Part shown: positions 46,748 through 55,204 of the stretch, piece by piece
Layout of the letters: every line of letters starts with the position of its first letter
Numbering within the stretch: the stretch's first letter is position 1
Assembly (NCBI RefSeq): GCF_002379085.1
Contig: NZ_NBZW01000009.1
Span: 1 to 64,000 of the forward strand
Source of the DNA: Polaromonas sp. AET17H-212
Lineage (GTDB): Bacteria; Pseudomonadota; Gammaproteobacteria; Burkholderiales; Burkholderiaceae_C
DNA length: 64,000 bases
Direction of reading: 5' to 3'
Position numbers and translations under genes: made by a program
Notes under the pieces: model-generated
Database searches by the model: none
The model's input: the letters and a program-made list of their open reading frames with translations, nothing else
What the model was told of the DNA's origin: nothing

Positions 46748-47590
46748 CTACCGGCGAGGCCGGTCACCCGCCAGCGTGATGCGGTGCATGACCCGGCGAA
46801 AACCGTGGTAATCGTTAACCGGGTAGTGGTGCGTGCAGCGGTTGTCCCAGAGCGCCATGGAACCCACCTGCCAGCGGAAGCGGCAGGTGAACTCTTCCTT
46901 CTTCTGGTGCGTGAATAAAAATTGCAGCAGCGGCGCGCTCTCCTCTTCGGTCATGCCGACGAAGCGCGCGGTGTGGGCGCAGTTGATGTACAAGGCCTTG
47001 CGGCCGGTTTCCGGATGAGTCCGCACCACGGGGTGCTCGGCCTCGTAATGGCTGTGCTGGTCGGCGCGTCCGGCTTCGGCCAGGCGGTCTTCGCGGGTGC
47101 GCGTCACATCAGCCTTGGCCGAGGTGTTGACCGCCGCCAGGGGATCGAGCAGCCGCTTCATGCCATCCGACAAGGCCTCATAGGCCAGCACCTGGTTGGC
47201 AAACAGCGTGTCGCCTCCGTAAGGCGGAACCTCGCGCGCAAGCAGCACCGTGGCCATCGGCGGCTGCGCCAGGTAGGCGGTATCGCTGTGCCAGACACCA
47301 CCGAAATTGACTTTTTCGTGCGCCAGCTTCTTCACTTCGATGATGACCGGAAAGTCCGAAATGCCGCTGACGAACGGGTATTCAACCGGTGTGCCAATGG
47401 CCTGGGCGAAGGCCAGAAATTGTTCAGAGGTGAGCTGCTGATCACGCAGAAAGACGACGCCGTGCTCTAACCAGGCACTGCGCAGCGTCGCCAAGTCATG
47501 CGGTCGCAACGGCTGCGACAGGTCGAGCCCGGAGAGTTCCGCACCCAGTGCGCCAGACAGTCGGGTCACGATCAATGCCAAGGCGCTCAT
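46748..47590 (-). CDS. TauD/TfdA-family Fe(II)/2-oxoglutarate dioxygenase
   Basis: 280 aa. The iron facial triad is visible: His101 and Asp103 in GGVWHSDTAY and His254 in DNRCTHHYPV; Arg270 in RRVMHRITL should hold 2-oxoglutarate. It hydroxylates a small acid, often to release a heteroatom group or to add a hydroxyl. The start overlaps the stop of the CoA-transferase gene upstream (4 nt). With CaiB, enoyl-CoA hydratase and PrpD-like genes nearby, it may prepare or process an unusual carboxylic acid. Confidence 0.92.
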   Translation of the reverse strand: MSALALIVTRLSGALGAELSGLDLSQPLRPHDLATLRSAWLEHGVVFLRDQQLTSEQFLAFAQAIGTPVEYPFVSGISDFPVIIEVKKLAHEKVNFGGVWHSDTAYLAQPPMATVLLAREVPPYGGDTLFANQVLAYEALSDGMKRLLDPLAAVNTSAKADVTRTREDRLAEAGRADQHSHYEAEHPVVRTHPETGRKALYINCAHTARFVGMTEEESAPLLQFLFTHQKKEEFTCRFRWQVGSMALWDNRCTHHYPVNDYHGFRRVMHRITLAGDRPRR

Positions 47591-48834
47591 GCTGACACCT
47601 CCGCATCGGCGGCCACCGACACCGCTGCGCCACTGGCCAGCAAGGACGCCAGCGCGCTTGCATCAAAGCCGCATTCGCGCAGCACCGATTCAGTGTGTTC
47701 CCCCAGTCGCGGCGCGGGCGCCAGCTTGCTGACGTCGTAACCCACCCAGCGCGCCGGCGCGCCAAAGGTGCGCATGGCTCCCTCGCTCGGGTGCTCGACC
47801 TGCTGAAAGAAGCCCACCGCCGCCAGGTGCGGGTCATCCAGCAGGGACTCGATGGTATTCAGCGGCACCGCCGGCACGTCGATTTGTTCGAACAGCGCCA
47901 GCCAGTGCGCGGTGCTTTGCCCGCGAAGCGTCTGGCCCAAAAAGCCGTACACATGGTCAATGTGCCGCGTACGGCTGGCCAGGTCGGCGAAGCGCGGATC
48001 GACCCGCAAATCGTCGCGCTCGATGGCGCGCAGAAAACGCTGCCAGTGCCCGTCGTTGTAGACCAGCGCACAGATGTAGCCATCGCTGGTTTGGTACGGC
48101 CGGCGCCCGGGGGACAGCAGCCGCACGTAGCCGGCGTCACCGCTGGGCGGCTCGAAGGTGTGCCCGTATAGGTGGTCCGACAGCACCACGCTGGCCATGG
48201 TCTCGAACATCGGCACGTCGATGCGACAGCCGCGCCCGGTGCGCTCGCGCCCGTACAGCGCCATGGCCACGCTGTGCGCCGCATGCAGGCCGACCATGCG
48301 GTCGGCAATCGTCAATGGCACGTAGCGCGGCTCGCTCGCCCCGCTGCGCTGCTGCAGGGCGGCAATGCCGACCGCGCCCTGGATCAAGTCATCATAAGCC
48401 GGGCGGCCTGCGTAGGGACCGTCCTCGCCGTAGCCATACACGCCGCACCAGATGATGCGCGGATTGATCGCCGACACGCTCTCATAGTCCAGCCCGAGCC
48501 GGGCGATGGAGGCCGGGCGCAGGTTGTGCACGAAGACATCGGCGCCTTCGATCAGGCGCCGCATCGCGGCCGCGCCCTGCGGGGTTTTGAGGTCGAGCGC
48601 CACGCTGCGCTTGTTGCGGTTCAGGTGCAGAAACAGCGGACCCATGCCGGGATGGCGTCCGGGGCCGATCCAGCGGGTCGAGTCGCCCTCGGGGGATTCA
48701 ATCTTGATCACGTCCGCGCCATGGTCGCCAAAAATCTGGGTGGCGTAGGGCCCCATCAGCACCGCGCTGAGGTCAATCACCCGCACGCCCGCCAGCGGCC
48801 CCGCAAGTGCCGCCTGGTCTTGTTTGTTCGTCAT
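47587..48834 (-). CDS. CaiB/BaiF family III CoA-transferase
   Basis: 415 aa. Same subtype as the genes at 77 and 55201: GDHGADVIKIESPEGD (36-51), RPAYDDLIQG (144-153) and likely catalytic Asp178 in PLTIADRMVG. It activates an acid by CoA transfer. First gene of a two-gene minus-strand operon with the TauD dioxygenase. It is divergent from the IclR regulator at 48974, and a perfect palindrome lies in the shared intergenic region, so IclR control is likely. Confidence 0.93.
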   Translation of the reverse strand: MTNKQDQAALAGPLAGVRVIDLSAVLMGPYATQIFGDHGADVIKIESPEGDSTRWIGPGRHPGMGPLFLHLNRNKRSVALDLKTPQGAAAMRRLIEGADVFVHNLRPASIARLGLDYESVSAINPRIIWCGVYGYGEDGPYAGRPAYDDLIQGAVGIAALQQRSGASEPRYVPLTIADRMVGLHAAHSVAMALYGRERTGRGCRIDVPMFETMASVVLSDHLYGHTFEPPSGDAGYVRLLSPGRRPYQTSDGYICALVYNDGHWQRFLRAIERDDLRVDPRFADLASRTRHIDHVYGFLGQTLRGQSTAHWLALFEQIDVPAVPLNTIESLLDDPHLAAVGFFQQVEHPSEGAMRTFGAPARWVGYDVSKLAPAPRLGEHTESVLRECGFDASALASLLASGAAVSVAADAEVSA

Positions 48835-48938
48835 CTGTGTCTCCTCCGGTCAAGTCGGGGCTTCCTCCACGATGCGCTGCCAGGAAACCCCGATTGACGG
48901 TTGTGCATCCTAACGTTATTCTCATATTCAAACAAATA

Positions 48939-48952
48939 TTCTGATATCAGAA
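48939..48952. promoter_or_regulatory. perfect 14-bp palindrome, likely IclR operator
   Basis: TTCTGATATCAGAA in the AT-rich region between the divergent CoA-transferase (start 48834) and IclR (start 48974) genes. Position and size fit an IclR-family operator controlling both directions. A related half (ATTCTCATATTC) lies about 20 nt upstream. Confidence 0.7.
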
Positions 48953-48973
48953 CGAACGGGAAGCATTGACCCA

Positions 48974-49885
48974 ATGAGTAATCCAATAGCCGCCCGACAG
49001 GAACGAACGGGTGCTGCACACCGGGTAGAAGGTGTGCCGATGTCGCTTACACGCGTGCTGCAACTGCTGCAGCTGCTGGCCGACCAGCCCCTTGGTATGG
49101 CCCTTGCTCCGCTGTGCGTGTCGATGAATGCACCGAAAACCAGCGTGCTCTCGCTGTTGCGAGGCCTCACCGCGCATGGCTACTTGCAACGCAGCGACGC
49201 GGTGTATCGATTGGGCCCCGAATCGTTCTCTCTTGGGGCTTCGCTGGTTTCGGCTAGCTCGCTCGACGTCGTGGCCATGCCGTTCCTGCGCGAAGCGGTG
49301 GCGAGATCCGGCGAGACGGCATCGATCGCCAAGATAAACCGCGATGCGGGTCAACTCATCTACAGCCCAATCATCGAGAGCACGAGAACGATTCGATACG
49401 CCGTACCGGCCGGAACGACACGACCGCTGTTTGCCTCGTCCGCCGGGCGCGTGTTACTCGCGTTCCAGGACGAGGCATGGCGCGGCGAATATCTGCAAAG
49501 CACCGACCTGCGTGCAATGACCCCGCGCTCCGTCACCGACCGAAAGCAACTGACGCGCATCATCGAGCAGGTTCGAGAGACCGGCGTGGCCGTCACGATC
49601 GGGGAAGTCACACCGGAAGTGGCCGGTTTTTCAGCTCCGATCTTCGAGCCCGGTGGCCGCGTGAACGCGGCGCTGATCATCGCCGCGCCTATCGAGCGCG
49701 GTCGCGCCGCGGCTGCTGACCTGCAGCGCCTGGTGATGGAACTCGCCGCAAACATTTCGCGTGCGCTCGGCTACCGTCCAGAACCGGACCCGCGTGAATT
49801 AGCGCCAAGTCAAGCACTGAAAACAAAGCAGCTCCTGCGCCGATCGCGTCAGCACGCGGCCCCAAAGAACCGAACCACAACTTGA
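48974..49885 (+). CDS. IclR family transcriptional regulator
   Basis: 303 aa from ATG 48974; MSLTRVLQLLQLL at 49040 is a possible internal start. Winged helix (LGMALAPLCVSMNAPKTSVLSLLRGLTAHGYLQRSDAVYRLG), then the effector domain ending AALIIAAPIERGRAAAADLQRLVMELAANISRALGY. A basic tail follows (RRSRQHAAPKN). It probably regulates the divergent CoA-transferase/TauD operon and the hydratase and PrpD-like genes downstream. Related to the split IclR gene at 60610. Confidence 0.92.
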   Translation: MSNPIAARQERTGAAHRVEGVPMSLTRVLQLLQLLADQPLGMALAPLCVSMNAPKTSVLSLLRGLTAHGYLQRSDAVYRLGPESFSLGASLVSASSLDVVAMPFLREAVARSGETASIAKINRDAGQLIYSPIIESTRTIRYAVPAGTTRPLFASSAGRVLLAFQDEAWRGEYLQSTDLRAMTPRSVTDRKQLTRIIEQVRETGVAVTIGEVTPEVAGFSAPIFEPGGRVNAALIIAAPIERGRAAAADLQRLVMELAANISRALGYRPEPDPRELAPSQALKTKQLLRRSRQHAAPKNRTTT

Positions 49886-49901
49886 CATGGAGACTGTCCC
49901 T

Positions 49902-50663
49902 ATGACCAACGAACTTCTCTACGAGGTCAGCGACGGCATCGCCGTCATCACCATCAATCGGCCCGAACGCCGCAATGCGCTGAACCGCGCCGTGCGCGAA
50001 GGCTTTTTCGATATCTGGCGCCGCTTCGAAGCCGATGCCGAGGCCCAGGTGGCCATCCTCACCGGGGCCGGTGACAACTTCTGCGCTGGCATGGACCTGG
50101 TGGAAGCCGCCGACACGCAACTGCGCATCCCGCCCGCGGGTTTCATCGCCGTGCTCGGCGACAACATCGAGGTCACCAAGCCCGTCATCGCCGCCGTGCA
50201 GGGCTATGCCTATGCCGGCGGCTGGCTGCTGTCGCAGATGTGCGACCTGTGCGTGGCCGACGAGACCGCCAAATTCGCCATCACCGAGGCCAAGGTCGGG
50301 CGCGGCATGCCGTGGGCCGCGCCGGTCATTCACATGTTGCCGCAGCGCATCCTGATGGAAGTGGCGATGACCGGCGACCCGCTGACGGCGCAGCGCGCCT
50401 ACGAACTCGGCTACATCAACCGCCTGATGCCCAAGGGGCAAGCATTGCAGGGCGCCAAGGAACTGGCGGCCCGGCTCATGGCCAATGCGCCGCTGACGGT
50501 GCGCGCGGCCAAGGAAATGGTGCGCCTGTCCACCGAGATGGGCCGCACCGCCGCGTTGCGCGCCTCCAACCGAGCCTTCGATGCCGTTTACCTCAGTGAA
50601 GACGCCTTGGAAGGCCCACAGTCTTTCCGGGAAAAGCGCAAACCGGTCTGGAAGGGGCGCTGA
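49902..50663 (+). CDS. enoyl-CoA hydratase/isomerase family protein
   Basis: 253 aa from ATG 49902, with GGAG about nine nt upstream; the in-frame ATG at 49887 has none. Crotonase fold: FCAGMDLVEAAD oxyanion motif, GYAYAGGWLLSQMCDLCVAD and FAITEAKVGRGMPWAAP. The first catalytic Glu of classical hydratases is Leu here; the second (ITEAKVG) is kept, so the reaction may be isomerisation or another crotonase chemistry. It lies directly after IclR and one nt before the PrpD-like gene. Confidence 0.92.
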   Translation: MTNELLYEVSDGIAVITINRPERRNALNRAVREGFFDIWRRFEADAEAQVAILTGAGDNFCAGMDLVEAADTQLRIPPAGFIAVLGDNIEVTKPVIAAVQGYAYAGGWLLSQMCDLCVADETAKFAITEAKVGRGMPWAAPVIHMLPQRILMEVAMTGDPLTAQRAYELGYINRLMPKGQALQGAKELAARLMANAPLTVRAAKEMVRLSTEMGRTAALRASNRAFDAVYLSEDALEGPQSFREKRKPVWKGR

Positions 50664-50664
50664 A

Positions 50665-52077
50665 ATGAGCGTGACCACGACCACAAAACCCGCACCGTCG
50701 GCCGCCGTCCACACCGCTGGCATCACGCGGCAACTGGCCGCACGCAGCGCTGCCCTGTGCTACAACGATCTGCCGGAGGATGTGCGCCTGCGGGTCCGGC
50801 AATGCCTGCTCGACTGGATCGGGGTGACGCTGGCTGGCGCGTGCGAGCCGCTGGTTCACATGCTGGCCGAAGAAGCCCGTGAACAGGGAGGCCACGCCCA
50901 AGCCACCGTCGTCGGGCACGCCATGACGACCTCCAGCCGACAGGCAGCGTTGATCAATGGAACGGCCTCGCACGCCCTCGATTACGACGACGTCAACATG
51001 GCCTGCACCGGCCATCCCTCGGTGGTCCTGATCCCGGCATTGCTGGCCCTGGCCGAGTCGCGCGGCGCCAGCGGACGCGACTTCATGACTGCCTTCGCCG
51101 CCGGCTACGAAACCATGTGCCAACTGGGGCTGGCGAGCGGCGACGCACAGTATTCCAACGGCTTCCACACCACGGCCACGCTGGGCACACTGGGCGCGGC
51201 CGCCGCCTGCGCGCGCCTGCTTCAGCTCGACGCCGATGACACCGCGACCGCGCTGGGCATCGCCAGCACCATGGCGGCCGGGCTGAAATCGATGTTCGGC
51301 ACCATGTGCAAGCCCTTGCATGCCGGGCGCGCCAGTGCCGACGGCCTGCAAGCTGCCCAGTTGGCCGCGCGTGGCTTCACCAGCCGTGCCGATGCGATTG
51401 AATGCCCGCAAGGCTTCATCGCCACGCACGGTGGCACCGCATCGCTGGAAGCGGCTCTGGCCGCGCCGGACGGCGGCTGGCACCTGCGCCACAACCTGTT
51501 CAAGTTCCACGCCGCCTGCTACGGCACCCACGCCGCTATCGAGGCGGCGCGCCAGTTGCGCCTGCAACACGCGCTGCGGTCTGATGACGTGCTTCGGGTG
51601 ACGGTGCGTGCCAGTGCCGCCAGCGAGGGCGTGTGCAACATCGCCGAGCCGCGCACCGGGCTGGAGGCCAAGTTCAGTCTGCGCCACACGGTGGCGATGG
51701 CGCTGGCCGGGGTCGACACCGCCGGACTGGACGCGTTCAGTGACGAGGCCGTGCGCGCGCCTGAGGTCGCGGCCCTGCGTGAGCGCGTGCAGGTCTTGCT
51801 CGCACCCCAATGCCAGGAGCTCACCCTCAGCGAGGTGGTGATCGAGACCCAGAGCGGCACCGTGCTGCGCCAGCGCCACGACAGTGGTCGCCCGGCCAGC
51901 GACCTGCTGGAGCAGCAGCAGCGCCTGGAGGAAAAGTTCCGTCGCTTGGTCAAGCCCGTGCTTAACCTTGCCGAGAGCGACGAACTGATCGAGCTGGTAG
52001 CCCGGCTCGACCACCTGAGCGACCTCTCGCCGCTGGCCGGCATGCTGGCTCGCCAAGCGTGCGTTGTTCCGCGCTGA
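50665..52077 (+). CDS. MmgE/PrpD family protein
   Basis: 470 aa. Typical features: LPEDVRLRVRQCLLDWIGVTLAG at the start, ASHALDYDDVNMACTGHPSVVLIPALLALAE with the family Asp pair, and AGLKSMFGTMCKPLHAGRA. Members include 2-methylcitrate dehydratase, cis-aconitate decarboxylase and isomerases for itaconate-like acids. It starts one nt after the hydratase stop. A remnant of the hydrolase found at 61640 follows in convergent orientation, and a degenerate end of this gene is found again near 61540-61578. Confidence 0.92.
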   Translation: MSVTTTTKPAPSAAVHTAGITRQLAARSAALCYNDLPEDVRLRVRQCLLDWIGVTLAGACEPLVHMLAEEAREQGGHAQATVVGHAMTTSSRQAALINGTASHALDYDDVNMACTGHPSVVLIPALLALAESRGASGRDFMTAFAAGYETMCQLGLASGDAQYSNGFHTTATLGTLGAAAACARLLQLDADDTATALGIASTMAAGLKSMFGTMCKPLHAGRASADGLQAAQLAARGFTSRADAIECPQGFIATHGGTASLEAALAAPDGGWHLRHNLFKFHAACYGTHAAIEAARQLRLQHALRSDDVLRVTVRASAASEGVCNIAEPRTGLEAKFSLRHTVAMALAGVDTAGLDAFSDEAVRAPEVAALRERVQVLLAPQCQELTLSEVVIETQSGTVLRQRHDSGRPASDLLEQQQRLEEKFRRLVKPVLNLAESDELIELVARLDHLSDLSPLAGMLARQACVVPR

Positions 52078-52303
52078 CGGCGGCTCACTAAAACGGGCGA
52101 GCCAACGCGCGGGGAAACATGGGTTGTGCAGTGTCCGTCATCGGCCTGTGTCCTCGCTGCTGACCGGGGCGCTGTGCCCAATACGGCCAGCAAGCACTGC
52201 AGCATGCCAATCGTCTCGCCGCGCGCACGCTGCTGCGGGTGGTGGCCGACGCCAGGCAATGCAGTCACTTCAAGCGGCATCAGTCCATGGCGGAACATGA
52301 AAT
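52076..52303 (-). pseudogene. remnant of alpha/beta hydrolase 3' end (duplicate of 61578-61806)
   Basis: This stretch aligns without large gaps to 61578-61806, roughly 90% identical over 52124-52300 by eye. On the minus strand it encodes FRHGLMPLEVTALPGVGHHP and RARGETIGMLQ, the C-terminal end of the hydrolase at 61640, including its catalytic His region. A one-base difference near 52189 shifts the last codons and the 5' part of the gene is absent, so it is a dead fragment. Confidence 0.85.
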
Positions 52304-52420
52304 CAACGAAGAACCAATTGAACTATTATGAAGAGGCGTATTTCCGGCACGAGAGCGACTGCAGGTGGACGGTAATCGCTTTCTCATGATTAATCGGAGT
52401 CATAGCCAAGGAGTTTCCTG

Positions 52421-53407
52421 ATGGTGTCTGCCGTTGTCTGCCGTACCTTGGGTACTCCCGATCTCCTGAAGCTGGAAAATTCGCCGGTCATGCATGTCGG
52501 GCCGGGTGAAGTCCGAATTGCCATCCACGCAGCCGGCCTTAATTTTCCGGATATCCTGATGGTGGCAGGCAAGTATCAGTTGAAGCCACCCATGCCTTTC
52601 ATTCCCGGCATGGAGGCCGCAGGAATCGTCACCGAGGTGGGATCCGGCGTAGTGCATCGGCGACCGGGTGAGCGCGTCATGTTTCGCGCATGGCACGGCT
52701 GCTACGCCGAGGAGACGATTGCGCCGGTCGAAGAGGTGTTGCCGCTGCCCGAGAATTTCAGCTTTGCCGAAGGCGCCTCATTCATGGTGGCGGTGTCGAC
52801 GGCGACCAATGCGCTGCTGCAGCGCGGACAGCTGCAGTCCGGCGAGGTGCTGCTGGTACACGGCGCGGCCGGCGGTGTTGGTCTCGCGGCCGTTGAGGTC
52901 GGCAAGCTTCTTGGCGCGACCGTCATTGCCACTGCCTCCAGCCCGGAGAAACTCGCGATCGCGCGAGAGCGCGGCAGCGACTATGCGATCGACTACACGC
53001 GCGACAGCTTCAAGGATCGCGTGATGGAGATCACCGGAGGCAACGGGGCCGACTTGATCCTCGACACCGTTGGCGGCGAGGTGTTCGAACAGTCAATGCG
53101 TTGTATCGCCTGGGGCGGCCGCCTGCTGGTGGTTGGTTTCGCCAGCGGACGGATTCCGGAAATCAAGATGAATCAACCGCTGCTCAAATGCTTCAGCATC
53201 GTTGGGGTGCGTGCTATCGAGCATGTCAAACGCAAGCCAAAGGAAGGCGCGGCCTATCGAGACTGGATGCTCGGCTGGGCCAACAAGGACCGGCTAAGGC
53301 CGCATGTCTCCCATGTGTTCCCGCTGGAGCGTTTCCGCGAGGCAATGAAACTGCTGGAATCCCGCAAGGCCATAGGCCGGGTCGTGATCGAGGTGCGACC
53401 GACTTGA
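52421..53407 (+). CDS. zinc-free NAD(P)H:quinone oxidoreductase-like MDR protein
   Basis: 328 aa, medium-chain dehydrogenase/reductase fold. Nucleotide motif LVHGAAGGVGLAAVEVGKLLGA, then IDYTRDSFKDRVMEITGG and DTVGGEVFEQSMRCIAWGG. No structural or catalytic zinc Cys pattern is visible, as in quinone reductases and enoyl reductases of this family. Preceded by AAGGAG. First gene of the 52-59 kb catabolic module; it could reduce an enoyl-CoA or quinone. Confidence 0.92.
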   Translation: MVSAVVCRTLGTPDLLKLENSPVMHVGPGEVRIAIHAAGLNFPDILMVAGKYQLKPPMPFIPGMEAAGIVTEVGSGVVHRRPGERVMFRAWHGCYAEETIAPVEEVLPLPENFSFAEGASFMVAVSTATNALLQRGQLQSGEVLLVHGAAGGVGLAAVEVGKLLGATVIATASSPEKLAIARERGSDYAIDYTRDSFKDRVMEITGGNGADLILDTVGGEVFEQSMRCIAWGGRLLVVGFASGRIPEIKMNQPLLKCFSIVGVRAIEHVKRKPKEGAAYRDWMLGWANKDRLRPHVSHVFPLERFREAMKLLESRKAIGRVVIEVRPT

Positions 53408-53439
53408 AGTGGTTCATGGTGTCGGTACAAGGAGGAGAG

Positions 53440-53469
53440 TTGACACAACCATGCAGCGACGTTTATAAT
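53440..53469 (+). promoter_or_regulatory. consensus sigma70 promoter
   Basis: TTGACA at 53440-53445 and TATAAT at 53464-53469, an 18-nt spacer: both hexamers match the consensus. A second TTTATAATG follows at 53486-53493, and the near-palindrome TGTACACTGTTCA sits between the two, a possible operator. It serves the acyl-CoA dehydrogenase gene at 53530. Confidence 0.8.
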
Positions 53470-53529
53470 GCTGTACACTGTTCATTTATAATGGCAATTT
53501 CGTGATCACCACCGTAAGGAGGTTCGCTC

Positions 53530-54684
53530 TTGTTATCCGCTCTGACCGACGACCAAATCCAGATTCGCGACCTGATTCGCCGAGTCGCCAAAGAACAAGT
53601 TGCGCCGCGTGCCAACGAGATCGACCGTAGCGCCGAATACCCGCAGGACATGTTCGACCTGCTCAGGCAACTTGGCCTGTTCACGCTTCCGTTTCCGCAG
53701 CAGTACGGTGGCACCAACAGCATGGTTTCCGCATGCCTGGCGATCGAGGAATTCGGCCGGGTCTGCTACAACACCGCCTATCTGCTGCTACTGCAGTGGG
53801 TTCCCTTCGGGGCGATCCTAGCTGGCGGCACCGAAGACCAGAAAGGGCGCTTTTTGCACGGCCTGGCCTCGGGAGAACTGCGCGGTGCGATCTCCACCAC
53901 CGAGTCTCAGAGCGGCTCCGACGTGGCCGGCATCAAGACGCGGGCGACGTCGGTCGCCGGCGGCTACAGTCTGACCGGCTCGAAGATCTGGTGCACCAAT
54001 TCCCACATCGCCGACTTCGTGCTGGTGGCCGCCAAGACCACCGACGACAAATCCACCGGCAGCATCAACCTGTTCATCGTCGAGCGCGGCAGCAAGGGCT
54101 TCGAAGTCGGTCGCAAGGAGGAAAAAATGGGCGCGCGCGGCGTGCCGTCCTGCCCCCTGTTCCTCGACGATGTGTTCGTGCCCGAATCAAATATCCTGGG
54201 CGAATCCGGCAAGGGCTTCAAGGTGGTGATGGAGGCATTCAACAAAAGCCGGCCGCTGATCGGCGCGCGCGGTGTCGGCCTGTCGCAAGGCGCGATCGAC
54301 CATGCCAGCGAATACATCCAGAACCGTGTCGCTTTCGGCCAGAAGATCAGCGATTTCCAGGGCATACGCTGGATGTTGGCCGATATGGCGATCCAGACGG
54401 AGGCCGCACGCAACCTTGTCTACAAGGCAGCTGCGATGGTCGACGCAGGGGCCGCCGGCAGCGATCTCGCGCCGATTGCCGCAATGGCCAAGTGCTTCGC
54501 GACCGACACCGCGATGAAGGTTGCAACCGATGCGGTGCAGTTGTTCGGCGCCTCGGGCATTTCCAACGAATATCCGATCAACCGCTATTTCCGCGATGCC
54601 AAGGTGCTGCAGATCGTCGAAGGCACCAACCAGATCCAACGCAACATCATCGCCAATCACATGCTAGGTCGACCGGCACGCTAG
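53530..54684 (+). CDS. acyl-CoA dehydrogenase
   Basis: 384 aa. The start is TTG at 53530, supported by an ideal TAAGGAGG (53515-53522) seven nt upstream. Motifs ISTTESQSGSDVAGIKTRA, TGSKIWCTNSH, LFGASGISNEYPINRYFRDAK and VEGTNQIQRNIIANHML, with Glu in the classical catalytic place. The first half of the operon carries its own consensus promoter. It is followed by MaoC-like and CoA-transferase genes, suggesting sequential desaturation and hydration of the CoA-activated acid. Confidence 0.94.
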   Translation: MLSALTDDQIQIRDLIRRVAKEQVAPRANEIDRSAEYPQDMFDLLRQLGLFTLPFPQQYGGTNSMVSACLAIEEFGRVCYNTAYLLLLQWVPFGAILAGGTEDQKGRFLHGLASGELRGAISTTESQSGSDVAGIKTRATSVAGGYSLTGSKIWCTNSHIADFVLVAAKTTDDKSTGSINLFIVERGSKGFEVGRKEEKMGARGVPSCPLFLDDVFVPESNILGESGKGFKVVMEAFNKSRPLIGARGVGLSQGAIDHASEYIQNRVAFGQKISDFQGIRWMLADMAIQTEAARNLVYKAAAMVDAGAAGSDLAPIAAMAKCFATDTAMKVATDAVQLFGASGISNEYPINRYFRDAKVLQIVEGTNQIQRNIIANHMLGRPAR

Positions 54685-54727
54685 CAGCCTGTGAATCCAA
54701 TTCTCAATCAAGTAACAAGGAGCAGCA

Positions 54728-55204
54728 ATGCAAACTGTCGGACTAGGGCTTTACTTCGAAGATCTCCCTGTAGGTAAAACCTTCAAAACCCTCGCGCGCA
54801 CCATCCAGGATGCGGACATCTGCGCTTTTTGCAACGTCATCCACATGACCGAAGTGCTCTTCACGGACATGGAATTTGTCAAGAACGAATCCGACATCAA
54901 GGGGCGCCTAGCCCCCGGTGCGCTGAGCTATTGCTTTGCCGAGGGATTGCTAGCGCAGGCGACTATGCAAAAGACCGGCTATGCGTTTCTCAACATGGAA
55001 CTCAACATAGAGAATCCGGCGTTTGCCGGCGACACCATCCACGTCGAATGCGAGATCATCGAATCGCGGCTGTCCAACAGCCGGCCCGGGCGCGGGCTGG
55101 TGCGCAGCCGCAACAAGGTGATCAAGCAGGACGGCAAGGTCGTGTTGACCTACACGCCGCTGCGCATGGTCAAGTGCCGCAGTGAACTTAAGGCCGGAGA
55201 GTGA
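54728..55204 (+). CDS. MaoC-like hotdog dehydratase
   Basis: 158 aa. Hotdog fold with YFEDLPVGKTFKTLARTIQDADI and APGALSYCFAEGLL, then ENPAFAGDTIHVECEI. In (R)-specific hydratases the active site reads GDxxxxH; here FCNVIH keeps His39 but has Phe where the catalytic Asp sits. It may be a mesaconyl- or 2-methylenoyl-CoA-type hydratase variant or a non-catalytic subunit. Preceded by AAGGAG. Its stop overlaps the CoA-transferase start (GTGA). Confidence 0.88.
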   Translation: MQTVGLGLYFEDLPVGKTFKTLARTIQDADICAFCNVIHMTEVLFTDMEFVKNESDIKGRLAPGALSYCFAEGLLAQATMQKTGYAFLNMELNIENPAFAGDTIHVECEIIESRLSNSRPGRGLVRSRNKVIKQDGKVVLTYTPLRMVKCRSELKAGE

